Assembly (NCBI RefSeq): GCF_006547145.1
Contig: NZ_CP041244.1
Span: 5,456,001 to 5,520,000, forward strand
Direction: 5' to 3'
Source: Actinomadura sp. WMMA1423
Lineage (GTDB): Bacteria > Actinomycetota > Actinomycetes > Streptosporangiales > Streptosporangiaceae
Length of the DNA stretch: 64,000 bases
Shown here: positions 1 to 7,355 of the stretch, piece after piece
Position numbering within the stretch: the first letter of the stretch is position 1
How the letters are laid out: each line of letters starts with the position of its first letter
Made by a program: the position numbers and the translations under genes
The notes under the pieces: generated by a model
Told to the model about the DNA's origin: nothing
Databases searched by the model: none
The model's input: the letters and a program-made list of their open reading frames with translations, nothing else

Positions 1-1063
1 CGTTCCAGCGATGCCCAAGGCCCTCCCAGGTCCCAGTGGTCCAGTGACAGTGCGGAGCGATAAGTTCGAGGTGTTGCCGAATCTGCTCGTATGCATCATC
101 GCGTTGAGGGTCAATAGTGCCAAGGATGCGATCCATAAGGCGGCCCATTGCCTTGATTCCAGCGCCATGCATCAACCGACTTTTTTCCGGTGGTTTGCCC
201 CATGCTTCAGGGAAAGTGTCTCGGACCGCCGTCCAGTAGATGATCAAAGCTTGAATTATTCCGTCGTAATCCGTTTCGCCGCGACCGATGTCGCGATACG
301 GAAACAGGCAGCCGGAAGGGGAGGTGAGGCTTTCTTGGATCATGTCAACGACGCCAGTGTCGGTAACTACCGCACCTGGCTGGCGGCTTCCGGCACTCGA
401 GGCTCGCTTGATCATCCCTTGAAAAGGGGATTTTCTGTCGGTGTTCAGCACATCGCATAGGCTCGATGGAGCCTTGCGTACCGCCAGGCGAGCCGGTAGG
501 GGGCTGTCCACCTCGGGTAGCAATTCGGTGACCAAGCCGCGAGGAAGTGGGCGCGTATTATTGATGCGCACAAACTGATCGCGCTGCAAACTCACTGTAT
601 CGGCGACAAACGCCGTAACTGGGACAGGCAAGTCTCTGCGTTTAGCTCGCGCCAAGGCCAACGCGCGTTGCTGTCCATCGACGATCCAGGCGGGCTTCGG
701 CTTGCCCTCCCTCGGCAGGGGAAGGAACAACCGGCCAGTGTCGGAGGCGCCATCATCTGGGAGCCGGTTGCCGCCGCGGGTGGCTTTGAAACGGACGTCA
801 GGCGAGAGCGCCATGATGATCGGGTTAGGGAAGATCGGCAGCGGGCTGTCCAGATACTCGACGATCTCCTGGATGTGCTTGCGCACCTGGGGGCGCTGAT
901 AGCCGATCAGCTTGCCTGCCTCATCGCGGCTCACGCGGGAGATGTCGGCGAACTCGAGGACCTGCTCGGCCTTCAACATGAAGATGTAGAGCGGGTAGTC
1001 CTTGACCTGGATGATCCGAAGCGCTCGCACCTCGATGGAAGGCTCGCTTCTGGGCATGGACAT
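1..1063 (-). CDS. DGQHR-domain protein, DpdB/DndB-like (3' end outside window)
   Basis: At least 354 codons, open to the window edge, so the C-terminus is missing. Residues 129-133 read DGQQR, the signature of the DGQHR family (DndB of DNA phosphorothioation, DpdB of 7-deazaguanine DNA modification). It is followed at about 166-177 by RINNTRPLPRGL, also typical of these proteins. DpdB assists the transglycosylase DpdA in inserting preQ0 into DNA in Salmonella. The ATG lies in a TGATG overlap with the stop of the upstream gene, so it is the last visible cistron of the preQ0 operon. Codons are much less GC3-biased here than in the rest of the window, which suggests transfer. A DndB-type repressor or a member of another DGQHR branch is the alternative. 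The family assignment is solid; the DpdB role is inferred from the neighbours. Confidence 0.75.
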   Translation of the reverse strand, partial: MSMPRSEPSIEVRALRIIQVKDYPLYIFMLKAEQVLEFADISRVSRDEAGKLIGYQRPQVRKHIQEIVEYLDSPLPIFPNPIIMALSPDVRFKATRGGNRLPDDGASDTGRLFLPLPREGKPKPAWIVDGQQRALALARAKRRDLPVPVTAFVADTVSLQRDQFVRINNTRPLPRGLVTELLPEVDSPLPARLAVRKAPSSLCDVLNTDRKSPFQGMIKRASSAGSRQPGAVVTDTGVVDMIQESLTSPSGCLFPYRDIGRGETDYDGIIQALIIYWTAVRDTFPEAWGKPPEKSRLMHGAGIKAMGRLMDRILGTIDPQRDDAYEQIRQHLELIAPHCHWTTGTWEGLGHRWN

Positions 1064-2043
1064 CAGGACCAGTCCTTGAGCACGTCTTCCTGCATGATCT
1101 TCTGGAACAGCCCCTTGAAGCGGGCCTGTTCGCAAGACCGCCCAGAACTGCGTAGCCGGCGCAGCAGCTTGGTCGCAGAGACGGGCCCTGCTTCCTCTGC
1201 CATGGCTGTGCGAATGAAGGCGAACACCTCATCGTCGCTAAGCCTGGCACCCGGAGCCCGGGAGATTACTGGGGGAGCCGACTTTCTCAGTTCCTTCATC
1301 AGGGCGGCAAGCGTCGGCCGCGTGAACGGCTTTTGCTGCTTTCTGGCCATCTCCAGCACGTGGCGGGCGGCCCGTGCATGCAAGGAGAGCAGGCTCCCAC
1401 CTACTGCGGGCTGGACCGCCGCAGAGACAGGGACGATGAAGTTCTCCAGGCCCGGGTACCGGTGGCCAGGCCCGATGATGACAAAGTTGTTCGGATCGAC
1501 TAGCTTCTCGGCCGCCCGCTGGAGATCGGGAGCGCACGGCCTCAGATAGGCGTCCGACATGACGGCAATGACGGCAGCGTCCGGGTTGCTGGCGGCGAGG
1601 TCGGTGAACGTCCGAGGAGCACCGGGGACGGGGCCGGTCCACTCGGCCAAGGCTCCCCACCACCTGCGGGCATCGTCGGTTGTGGAGGCGACAGAGTCCT
1701 TCTGTCCGAAGGCGAAGGTAGCCGCATAGGCGGCGATGGACGCGTCCTCCGGCATCAGCCCGTATCCGGCGGAGCAAACCCACATCGAAGCAGAGGGGCC
1801 AACCACTGCTCCAAGTTGTTTCGCCACCTGCCAATACTCGCCGGCGTACAAGTCGGCTGCGCGGGTGGTCGCTGCTCCGGCGACGAGGCGGCTGATCCAG
1901 TCGTGGCAACGCGCTTGTGTGTCGTGGTTCTGGGGAAGTTCGCGTGCCCGGAGCGTGGAGGAAAGCGAGCCTCGCTTGCGGTTAGCGCAGGTGACGACCA
2001 GGTGGACAGACTGTTCGCCTGGAGTGCTCGTGTTGTCGCCCAT
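1063..2043 (-). CDS. YaaA/DUF6884-like protein, candidate DNA-modification enzyme
   Basis: 326 residues. The N-terminal half has the pattern of the YaaA/DUF6884 group: TCANRKR at 18-24, DLYAGEYW at 64-71, CSAGYGLMPED at 90-100 and AYAATF at 105-110. The last 70 residues look helical, possibly a small DNA-binding domain. No TGT signature (DSGGFQ-like) is present, so it is not the base-exchange enzyme itself. It sits 3 nt after folE2 and overlaps the DGQHR gene (TGATG). In known dpd clusters DpdC converts the inserted preQ0 to the amide; this protein could fill that place or act in recognition or restriction. I cannot assign a reaction. Related folds occur in archaeosine synthase and in the DNA-binding protein YaaA, which fits a 7-deazaguanine context. 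Confidence 0.6.
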   Translation of the reverse strand: MGDNTSTPGEQSVHLVVTCANRKRGSLSSTLRARELPQNHDTQARCHDWISRLVAGAATTRAADLYAGEYWQVAKQLGAVVGPSASMWVCSAGYGLMPEDASIAAYAATFAFGQKDSVASTTDDARRWWGALAEWTGPVPGAPRTFTDLAASNPDAAVIAVMSDAYLRPCAPDLQRAAEKLVDPNNFVIIGPGHRYPGLENFIVPVSAAVQPAVGGSLLSLHARAARHVLEMARKQQKPFTRPTLAALMKELRKSAPPVISRAPGARLSDDEVFAFIRTAMAEEAGPVSATKLLRRLRSSGRSCEQARFKGLFQKIMQEDVLKDWS

Positions 2044-2046
2044 CGC

Positions 2047-2847
2047 CTATGCTTCGCCGGCTCGGCGGGTCCAGGACACCGCTGCGTAGGCGGCATGGTT
2101 GTGGATGCTCTCGTCGTTGAGTGCCCGAATCTGGTACGCGGCGATGGTGTCCAGCGTCCTCAAAACCTGGGCGACGTTGCGGACCATGTCCTCGACGAAG
2201 ACAGGGTGGTCATAGGCCGCCATGGTCACGTGGCGCTCGTCCGGCCGCTTGAGGACGGCGTAGACGGGCGAAGACGCCGCCTTCTCCGCGATGTCGATCA
2301 GGTCGTCAAACCAGAAACCGCCTTGTGGATCGGTCGGCTCCACCACGATCGTGATGTGGCCACGCTGGTTGTGGGCGCCCCGATCACTGATGGCCTTGCT
2401 GCATGGGCAGACACTGGTCACAGGTACCGTGACGGCCATCGTGACCCGGCTTTCCTCGGGGGCGCTGACGGCGGCCAGTGAGCACGCATAGTCAACAAAG
2501 CCGCGCGCCCCGGTCACCGGGGCAGACCGCTCAAGGAAGTAGGGGAAGCCGAGGCTGACACGCGCTGTGGGACTGGACATACGTTGCCGCAGGTCCTCGG
2601 CGAGGGTGGCGATGCTGCTGAGGCTGAGTTGCTCACGAGCCTCGTGCAGCACCTCAATGAAGCGGCTAAGGTGCGCTCCTTTGACTTCTGGGCCGAGGCT
2701 GACCGACATGGCGGCGGTGCCGACGGTCTCACGCTTGGCGCCCTGGCCGTCGGCGACCAGGACGGGATAACGAAGCCCTTCCACGCCGACCTCGTCAAGC
2801 GGGACACCACGCGAGTCCGGCGTGGCCTGAACGTCCTGCAGAATCAC
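2047..2847 (-). CDS. folE2: GTP cyclohydrolase FolE2 (type IB)
   Basis: 266 residues. Converts GTP to 7,8-dihydroneopterin triphosphate, the first step to preQ0 (and to folate elsewhere). The family signature is clear: HLSRF at 59-63 and the CPCS motif at 147-150, whose first Cys matches the conserved active-site Cys of FolE2 enzymes. Length is normal. The GTG start overlaps the queD stop by 4 nt (GTGA), so translation is coupled. FolE2 tolerates several metals and often replaces zinc-dependent FolE. Its place among queC, queE and queD ties it to preQ0 supply, so it is probably a dedicated island copy. Confidence 0.93.
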   Translation of the reverse strand: MILQDVQATPDSRGVPLDEVGVEGLRYPVLVADGQGAKRETVGTAAMSVSLGPEVKGAHLSRFIEVLHEAREQLSLSSIATLAEDLRQRMSSPTARVSLGFPYFLERSAPVTGARGFVDYACSLAAVSAPEESRVTMAVTVPVTSVCPCSKAISDRGAHNQRGHITIVVEPTDPQGGFWFDDLIDIAEKAASSPVYAVLKRPDERHVTMAAYDHPVFVEDMVRNVAQVLRTLDTIAAYQIRALNDESIHNHAAYAAVSWTRRAGEA

Positions 2848-3200
2848 TCTTCCCCCCGGTAGACGCAGCCGGAAGTGCAGGTTTCACGCACTATGACGGC
2901 CGAGAGCGGCAACTTGTCGACCAGCCTGTCCCAAATCCACTTAGCAAGCACCTCACTGGTCGGGTTCTCCAGCCCCGGCACCTCGTTAAGGTAGTAGTGG
3001 TCGAGTCGTGCGACCAGTGGCTTGACGGCGGCCTTGATCTCTGCGAAGTCCATCAGCCACCCCATGGCCGGGTCGACTTCGCCGCTTACGTGCACCTCGA
3101 AGCGGTAGCTGTGGCCATGCAGTCGAGCGCACTTGTGGCCGTCGGGCACGTTCGGCAGCCGGTGGGCAGCCTCGAACGTGAACTCGCGGAAGATCTCCAT
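2844..3200 (-). CDS. queD: 6-carboxy-5,6,7,8-tetrahydropterin synthase QueD
   Basis: 118 residues. Converts dihydroneopterin triphosphate to 6-carboxytetrahydropterin. Zinc ligands H13, H28 and H30 and the catalytic C24 are visible, with a conserved Glu just before CTSGC near the end. The start at 3200 was chosen over an upstream GTG because it gives the normal family length and overlaps the queE stop as TGATG. It overlaps the following folE2 start by 4 nt. Second enzyme of the preQ0 branch. Confidence 0.93.
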   Translation of the reverse strand: MEIFREFTFEAAHRLPNVPDGHKCARLHGHSYRFEVHVSGEVDPAMGWLMDFAEIKAAVKPLVARLDHYYLNEVPGLENPTSEVLAKWIWDRLVDKLPLSAVIVRETCTSGCVYRGEE

Positions 3201-3838
3201 CAACGGATTCCAAGGGTCTTGTGGGTCTGGACGCTCAACTGCCACTGCGGATTGGCGAGGCAGTAGTCGATCGCCGCCTGTGTGTTGGCGACGAGATCAG
3301 GACCGTCCATCGGCTGCAGGAGCAGCCGGTCGAAGGCAAGGTGTTCAAAGCGTTCGGGCTCGGCCCCAACCTGGGGATAGACCAGCTTCAGGTCATTTCC
3401 CGAGGTCAGCACGATCTCGGTGCCGGCTTTGGGGCTGACACAGATCCAGTCGAGACCCTCCGGGGCGGGGCGTGTCCCGTTGGTCTCGATCGCGACCTCG
3501 AAACCTTCGGTGTGCAGGGCATCTACAGCCTCGCGGTCCAGTTGCAGGAGTGGTTCGCCGCCTGTGCAGACCACGTAAGGGCGGCTGCGCGGGTGTGCGC
3601 GTCCCTGCCAGGTCTTGGCAACGGCCGCTGCGAGATCGGCGGCTGTCTGGAACCGGCCGCCGCCTGGGCCGTCGGTTCCGACGAAGTCAGTGTCACAGAA
3701 CTGGCATATTGCCCGATGGCGGTCCTTCTCGCGGCCGGTCCACAGATTGCAGCTGGTAAATCGGCAGAACACGGAAGGACGCCCCGCGTGGCTCCCTTCG
3801 CCCTGAAGCGTGTAGAAGATCTCTTTGACTCGGTACAT
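3200..3838 (-). CDS. queE: 7-carboxy-7-deazaguanine synthase QueE (radical SAM)
   Basis: 212 residues. Radical SAM enzyme that contracts the ring of 6-carboxytetrahydropterin to 7-carboxy-7-deazaguanine. The cluster ligands are C30, C45 and C48, an unusual C-x14-C-x2-C spacing known from the Burkholderia type of QueE; CxxxCxxC is the common form. The opening YTLQGEGSHAG and the CTGGEPLLQ stretch are family hallmarks. The start at 3838 (MYRVKEIFYTLQ) was preferred to an ORF 42 codons longer that would run back into queC. It begins 8 nt after the queC stop and ends overlapping queD. Confidence 0.93.
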   Translation of the reverse strand: MYRVKEIFYTLQGEGSHAGRPSVFCRFTSCNLWTGREKDRHRAICQFCDTDFVGTDGPGGGRFQTAADLAAAVAKTWQGRAHPRSRPYVVCTGGEPLLQLDREAVDALHTEGFEVAIETNGTRPAPEGLDWICVSPKAGTEIVLTSGNDLKLVYPQVGAEPERFEHLAFDRLLLQPMDGPDLVANTQAAIDYCLANPQWQLSVQTHKTLGIR

Positions 3839-3846
3839 AGGGCCCG

Positions 3847-4551
3847 TCAAGCCTTTGCTGACGTGAAGGAGGGGTCCGCAAGGCCGAGTTCGGCGAAGCC
3901 CCGACTGCGAAGCAGGCACGAGTCGCACGTCTCGCAGGCGCGGCCGTCGACGGGGTCGTAGCAACTGTGCGTCCAGCCATAGTCCACGCCGAGGGACAGA
4001 CCTCGCTCGATGGTCTGAGCTTTGGTCAGATCGATCAGCGGGGTGTGGATCTTGAGCTTCTGAGTGCCTTCGACGCCGGCCTTGGTGGCGAGGTTCGCCA
4101 TGCGTTCGTACGCCTCGATGTACTCCGGTCGGCAGTCGGGGTAGCCGCTGTAGTCCATGGCGTTGACACCGATGAACACATCCGATGAGCCCAGGGTCTC
4201 GGCCCAGGCGAGCGCGAACGACAGGAAGACGGTGTTACGCGCAGGCACGTAGGTGATCGGGATCTCCTCGCCCAACTCGTCCGCATTGGCGTGGTGAGGG
4301 ACATCCAGGGATTCATCAGTGAGTGCCGAGCCACCGAAGACGGCAAGATTGATGTCAGCGATCACGTGGTCGGTCGCGCCCAGCTCGCGAGCCACCTTCT
4401 TCGCTGCGTCGAGCTCCTCGGTGTGCCGCTGTCCATACCGGAAGCTGAGGGCGTATGTCTCGTATCCCTCATCCCGGGCGATCGCCAGCACGGTGGTCGA
4501 ATCGAGGCCACCACTCAGCAGGACCACTGCCCTGCGCTTGTCCGTGCTCAC
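3847..4551 (-). CDS. queC: 7-cyano-7-deazaguanine (preQ0) synthase QueC
   Basis: 234 residues. ATP-dependent enzyme that turns 7-carboxy-7-deazaguanine into the nitrile preQ0. It has the PP-loop SGGLDS at 13-18 and a C-terminal zinc cluster C197, C206, C209, C212. GYPDCR in the middle is conserved in QueC. The GTG start at 4551 was chosen because GGGGGAG lies 6 nt upstream; in-frame starts at 4566 and 4575 lack such a site. First gene of the operon. No queuosine tgt gene is visible, so preQ0 is likely the end product delivered to the downstream DNA-modification proteins. Confidence 0.94.
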   Translation of the reverse strand: MSTDKRRAVVLLSGGLDSTTVLAIARDEGYETYALSFRYGQRHTEELDAAKKVARELGATDHVIADINLAVFGGSALTDESLDVPHHANADELGEEIPITYVPARNTVFLSFALAWAETLGSSDVFIGVNAMDYSGYPDCRPEYIEAYERMANLATKAGVEGTQKLKIHTPLIDLTKAQTIERGLSLGVDYGWTHSCYDPVDGRACETCDSCLLRSRGFAELGLADPSFTSAKA

Positions 4552-4610
4552 CTGTCGCTCCCCCATCCTGCGCACTGCGCGGAAACTGCAGCCTCATAGC
4601 TAACCGGTCG

Positions 4611-4640
4611 AGTGTAGTTACGTGCGCGGGACGGCCGCAA
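4611..4640 (-). promoter_or_regulatory. Possible promoter of the queC operon
   Basis: Reading on the minus strand: TTGCGG (4640-4635), an 18-nt spacer, then TACACT (4616-4611). This would start transcription about 50-60 nt before queC. The -35 match is weak and the -10 moderate. No preQ1-riboswitch-like element was recognised in the short leader. Confidence 0.3.
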
Positions 4641-5075
4641 TTCGCCATGCGCTTGAGGTCTCGCATGTCTGTCACGTACGAAGTCCCGTCGCTGACCGCT
4701 GTAGGCGAGTCGGGATGTAGCGACGCGGCGACCCTCTGAAACTGCATCGATGGCGGTGGTGGGCCGAGAGCACTTAATGCAACGGTGCGAGTGCAGATGA
4801 GGGGCGCAAACCGGCGATCAGCATCCCAGGCTGATGGAGCCGAGGTGATGCGGGGTCCCTGGCAGGCCGGACCCGACTGCAACCTCGGCGTTCAGGAGCC
4901 TGCTGAGCAAGTCCCGAGTGGCGGAGGGGTGTCTGGGTGAGTGGGTGCAGGCGGCGGGCGGAGGGGCTGTGGATCTGAACCTGCGGCGGATGGAGGTGGT
5001 CCGGTCGGTGCTGGTGCGGGGCGGACGGTGTCCGTGGGTGGTGGCGGAGTTCGCGGACGGATGGCGGACAAAAGA
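4641..5075. other. Gene-free stretch at the island/tRNA junction
   Basis: Between the possible queC promoter and the tRNA terminator. Short ORFs exist on both strands, but none has family motifs or a convincing start. No recognisable integrase or excisionase is seen, although this is where one would be expected if an island entered at the tRNA 3' end. A plus-strand reading from 4918 is open but unrecognised; it could be a remnant. Confidence 0.5.
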
Positions 5076-5079
5076 TCTT

Positions 5080-5111
5080 GAGGCCGGTCTCCTGGGGGGA
5101 GAACCGGCCTC
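5080..5111 (-). terminator. Terminator after tRNA-Pro
   Basis: Perfect 9-bp arms GAGGCCGGT (5080-5088) and ACCGGCCTC (5103-5111). Read leftwards, the hairpin is followed by a T-rich tract (AAGATCTTTTGT). It lies 17 nt past the tRNA 3' end and would stop tRNA transcription before the queC operon. Confidence 0.7.
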
Positions 5112-5128
5112 TGACCTGCACCTTTGTG

Positions 5129-5202
5129 TCGGGGTGGCGGGATTTGAACCCACGACCTCTTCGTCCCGAACGAAGCGCGCTGCCAAGCTGCGCTACACCC
5201 CG
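5129..5202 (-). tRNA. tRNA-Pro(CGG)
   Basis: 74 nt without CCA. Acceptor arm CGGGGTG (5202-5196) pairs with CACCCCG (5136-5130), followed by discriminator A. The anticodon loop TTCGGGA between CTTCG and CGAAG gives anticodon CGG. The T-arm carries GGTTCAAATCC. The gene points left, so its 3' end faces the preQ0 operon; integrases often use such 3' ends as attachment sites. Confidence 0.96.
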
Positions 5203-5239
5203 GTGGTGGCTGCCCGGGAGGTGTACGTTCTCCCGGCGC

Positions 5240-5866
5240 CTAGTCCACCTTAGCGGATGCCGGGGGGTGCTGCGTCCCTGTTTTTTGGGCTGTGAAGGCG
5301 GTCACGGCGCCGGTGGTCTCGAGGGTGATGTTGGTCAGGGCGGCGGCCTCGAGCCAGGTTCGGAGGTCGGCTCTGGTGCCTGGGTTGCCGAAGGCGCCTT
5401 GGCGGCGCAGGAGGGTGATCAGGAGGTCTCGGCCGGCTGCTCTGACGAGGGTTGTGCCTTGGAGGGTGCCGCCTGGGCGTAGGACCCGGGTTAGTTCGTG
5501 CAGGGCGGCCTGGGGGTCCTCTAGGCAGTGCAGGCCGTTGTAGGTGAGGCAGGCGTCGAAGGTGTCGGTGGGGAAGGGGAGGTTGTAGATGTCTGCCTGG
5601 ACGAGGGTTGTCGTCTTGCGGCGGGCCCTCTTGAGCATTGTGGGGGAGATGTCTGCGGCTACGTGGCGGGGGTTGTCGAGAACGGCCAGGCCGCCGCCGC
5701 AGGGGATGTCCAGGGTCAGGGCTGAAGGGTCCTGGGAGGTGATGAGTGTTTGTAGGTCGTTTATGTCGTAGTTCCAGAGGGCGCGGGCTCCCAGGCGGGA
5801 GAGGGCGCGGTTCTGGACGGCGAAGTCGTAGAAGGAGGCTAGGAGCGGGGCGGTCTTCCAGTTCAC
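5240..5866 (-). CDS. Class I SAM-dependent methyltransferase
   Basis: 208 residues. The SAM-binding motif is DIPCGGGLAVL at about 53-63, followed by an acidic strand end (AADIS) and the motif near QADIYNLPF. VLRPGG matches the post-motif typical of methyltransferase domain 11 (UbiE-like). The substrate is unknown. It overlaps the metallophosphoesterase upstream by 4 nt, so both are probably co-transcribed and coupled. First gene of the backbone right of the tRNA. Confidence 0.8.
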   Translation of the reverse strand: MNWKTAPLLASFYDFAVQNRALSRLGARALWNYDINDLQTLITSQDPSALTLDIPCGGGLAVLDNPRHVAADISPTMLKRARRKTTTLVQADIYNLPFPTDTFDACLTYNGLHCLEDPQAALHELTRVLRPGGTLQGTTLVRAAGRDLLITLLRRQGAFGNPGTRADLRTWLEAAALTNITLETTGAVTAFTAQKTGTQHPPASAKVD

Positions 5867-6762
5867 CGGCGGGGGACGAGGGTGAGCAGGGAGGCCTCGG
5901 GTGGGCAGCAGAAGCGCATGGGGGCCTTCGGGGACGTGCCCAGGCCCGCGGAGACGTGCAGCCAGGAGCCGCGGTGCTTGTGGAGGCCCTTCACGCGGGG
6001 GCGGTCGATGCCGCAGTTGGTGGCCAGGGCGCCGTAGAAGGGGACGCAGACCTGGCCGCCGTGGGTGTGGCCGGCGAGGAGGAGGTCGTAGCCGTCGGCG
6101 GTGAAGCGGTCGAGGTTGCGCGGTTCCGGAGAGTGCATGACGCCGAGGTGGACGTCGGCCTGGGGGTCGACGGGGCCGGCGATCTTGTCGTAGCGGTCCC
6201 GGTTGATGTGGGAGTCGTCGATGCCGCCGAACTCGACGTCCAGTTCGCCAACCTTGAGGCGGCCGATGCGGTTGTTGAGGTCGAGCCAGCCGGCGGCCTG
6301 GAGGGACGAGCCAAGCTCGCGGTAGGGGAGGTCGGGCTCGCGGCGGCGGCGGGCGTAGTCGGTCTTGCTCGTGCGCCAGATGTAGCGCAGGGGGTTCTTG
6401 AAGACCGGGGAGTACAGGTCGTTGGAGCCGTAGACGAAGACGCCGGGGCGGTCGAGGAGGGGGCCGAGGGCGTCCAGGAAGGGGCCGATCGCGTCGCGGT
6501 GCGAGAGGGTGTCGCCGGTGTTGACGACGAGGTCGGGCTCCAGGGCGTCCAGCGAGCGGACCCAGTGGATCAGGCGGGACCGGCCGGGGGTGAGGTGCGC
6601 GTCGGAGATGTGCAGGATCTTCACCGAGGGGCGGCCCGGTGGCAGCACCGGAACGTCGAAGCGGCGCAGCCGGAACCAGTTCCGCTCGATCAACGATGCG
6701 TACCCGAAGGTCGCGGCCCCCGCGCCCAGGATCCCCAGGGGCACGGCGTGGATCTTTCGCAC
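5863..6762 (-). CDS. Membrane-anchored metallophosphoesterase (YaeI-like)
   Basis: 299 residues. A short hydrophobic N-terminal helix (about 7-25) probably anchors it to the membrane. Calcineurin-like metal motifs are D54-x-H56, GD at 83-84, SND at 113-115 (in place of GNH) and GHTHGGQ in the C-terminal third. The gene order PBP/metallophosphoesterase is the same as ponA2-Rv3683 in mycobacteria. The likely substrate is a phosphodiester or pyrophosphate lipid, as in YkuE/YaeI relatives, but none can be read from the sequence. Confidence 0.85.
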   Translation of the reverse strand: MRKIHAVPLGILGAGAATFGYASLIERNWFRLRRFDVPVLPPGRPSVKILHISDAHLTPGRSRLIHWVRSLDALEPDLVVNTGDTLSHRDAIGPFLDALGPLLDRPGVFVYGSNDLYSPVFKNPLRYIWRTSKTDYARRRREPDLPYRELGSSLQAAGWLDLNNRIGRLKVGELDVEFGGIDDSHINRDRYDKIAGPVDPQADVHLGVMHSPEPRNLDRFTADGYDLLLAGHTHGGQVCVPFYGALATNCGIDRPRVKGLHKHRGSWLHVSAGLGTSPKAPMRFCCPPEASLLTLVPRR

Positions 6763-6856
6763 GGCTCTCCCTTCTCAGGGTCCCATGCTTTCAGACATGG
6801 GCGCCGCTCGGTAATCCTGATGAGGCCCCGGGTCGCGGACGGGCATGATGTGGGGC

Positions 6857-7309
6857 ATGACCTTGAAGGAGAAGCTGGAGACCGACCTGTCGTCGGCGAT
6901 GAAGGCGCGCGACGAGCTTCGCACGCGCACGCTGCGCATGGCGCTCACGGCGGTGAAGAACGAGGAGGTCGCCGGCAAGCAGTCGCGCACGCTGTCCGAC
7001 GACGACGTCGTGAAGGTGCTGGCGCGGGAGGCGAAGAAGCGCCGGGAGGCGGCGACGGCGTTCGGTGACGCGGGGCGCGAGGAGCAGGCTCAGGCGGAGC
7101 GGGACGAGGGCGAGGTGCTGGAGCGGTACCTGCCCGCGCAGCTGTCCGACGAGGAGCTGGCGGCGCTGGTGGCGGACGCGATCGCCGAGACGGGTGCGGC
7201 GGGGCCCCGCGCGATGGGTCAGGTCATGAAGTCGGTGAACCCGAAGGTGGCCGGGCGCGCGGAGGGCGGGCGCGTCGCGGCGGAGGTGAAGCGGCAGCTC
7301 GCGCAGTAG
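6857..7309 (+). CDS. GatB/YqeY domain protein
   Basis: 150 residues from ATG 6857 (MTLKEKLE); upstream in-frame ATG codons add four residues. The protein is almost entirely the YqeY fold: two helical parts resembling the tail domain of GatB, with the conserved QLSDEEL and GPRAMGQVMK stretches. It may bind tRNA, but no activity is established for stand-alone YqeY proteins. It runs opposite to the metallophosphoesterase and ends at a terminator shared with the convergent PBP gene. Confidence 0.88.
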   Translation: MTLKEKLETDLSSAMKARDELRTRTLRMALTAVKNEEVAGKQSRTLSDDDVVKVLAREAKKRREAATAFGDAGREEQAQAERDEGEVLERYLPAQLSDEELAALVADAIAETGAAGPRAMGQVMKSVNPKVAGRAEGGRVAAEVKRQLAQ

Positions 7310-7322
7310 CGGCGGAACGAGG

Positions 7323-7349
7323 AAGGGCCCGGCATGGCGCCGGGCCCTT
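7323..7349. terminator. Bidirectional terminator, yqeY-like gene / PBP
   Basis: Perfect 11-bp arms AAGGGCCCGGC (7323-7333) and GCCGGGCCCTT (7339-7349), 5-nt loop, T-run on the plus side and A residues mirrored on the other. Placed between two convergent genes that end at 7309 and 7356. Confidence 0.85.
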
Positions 7350-7355
7350 TTCGCG

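Noticed and set aside
2844..4551. Queuosine tRNA modification or preQ0-antibiotic cluster
   Set aside because: No tgt, queF or toyocamycin-type genes are seen, and the operon continues into a DGQHR gene. Not excluded beyond the left edge.
4818..5186. Integrase or excisionase at the tRNA junction
   Set aside because: The minus-strand ORF there is Pro/Arg-rich and lacks any recombinase motif.
5746..7068. 440-codon plus-strand ORF across the metallophosphoesterase
   Set aside because: Antisense shadow with Arg/Gly-rich sequence; the minus-strand protein has all metal motifs.
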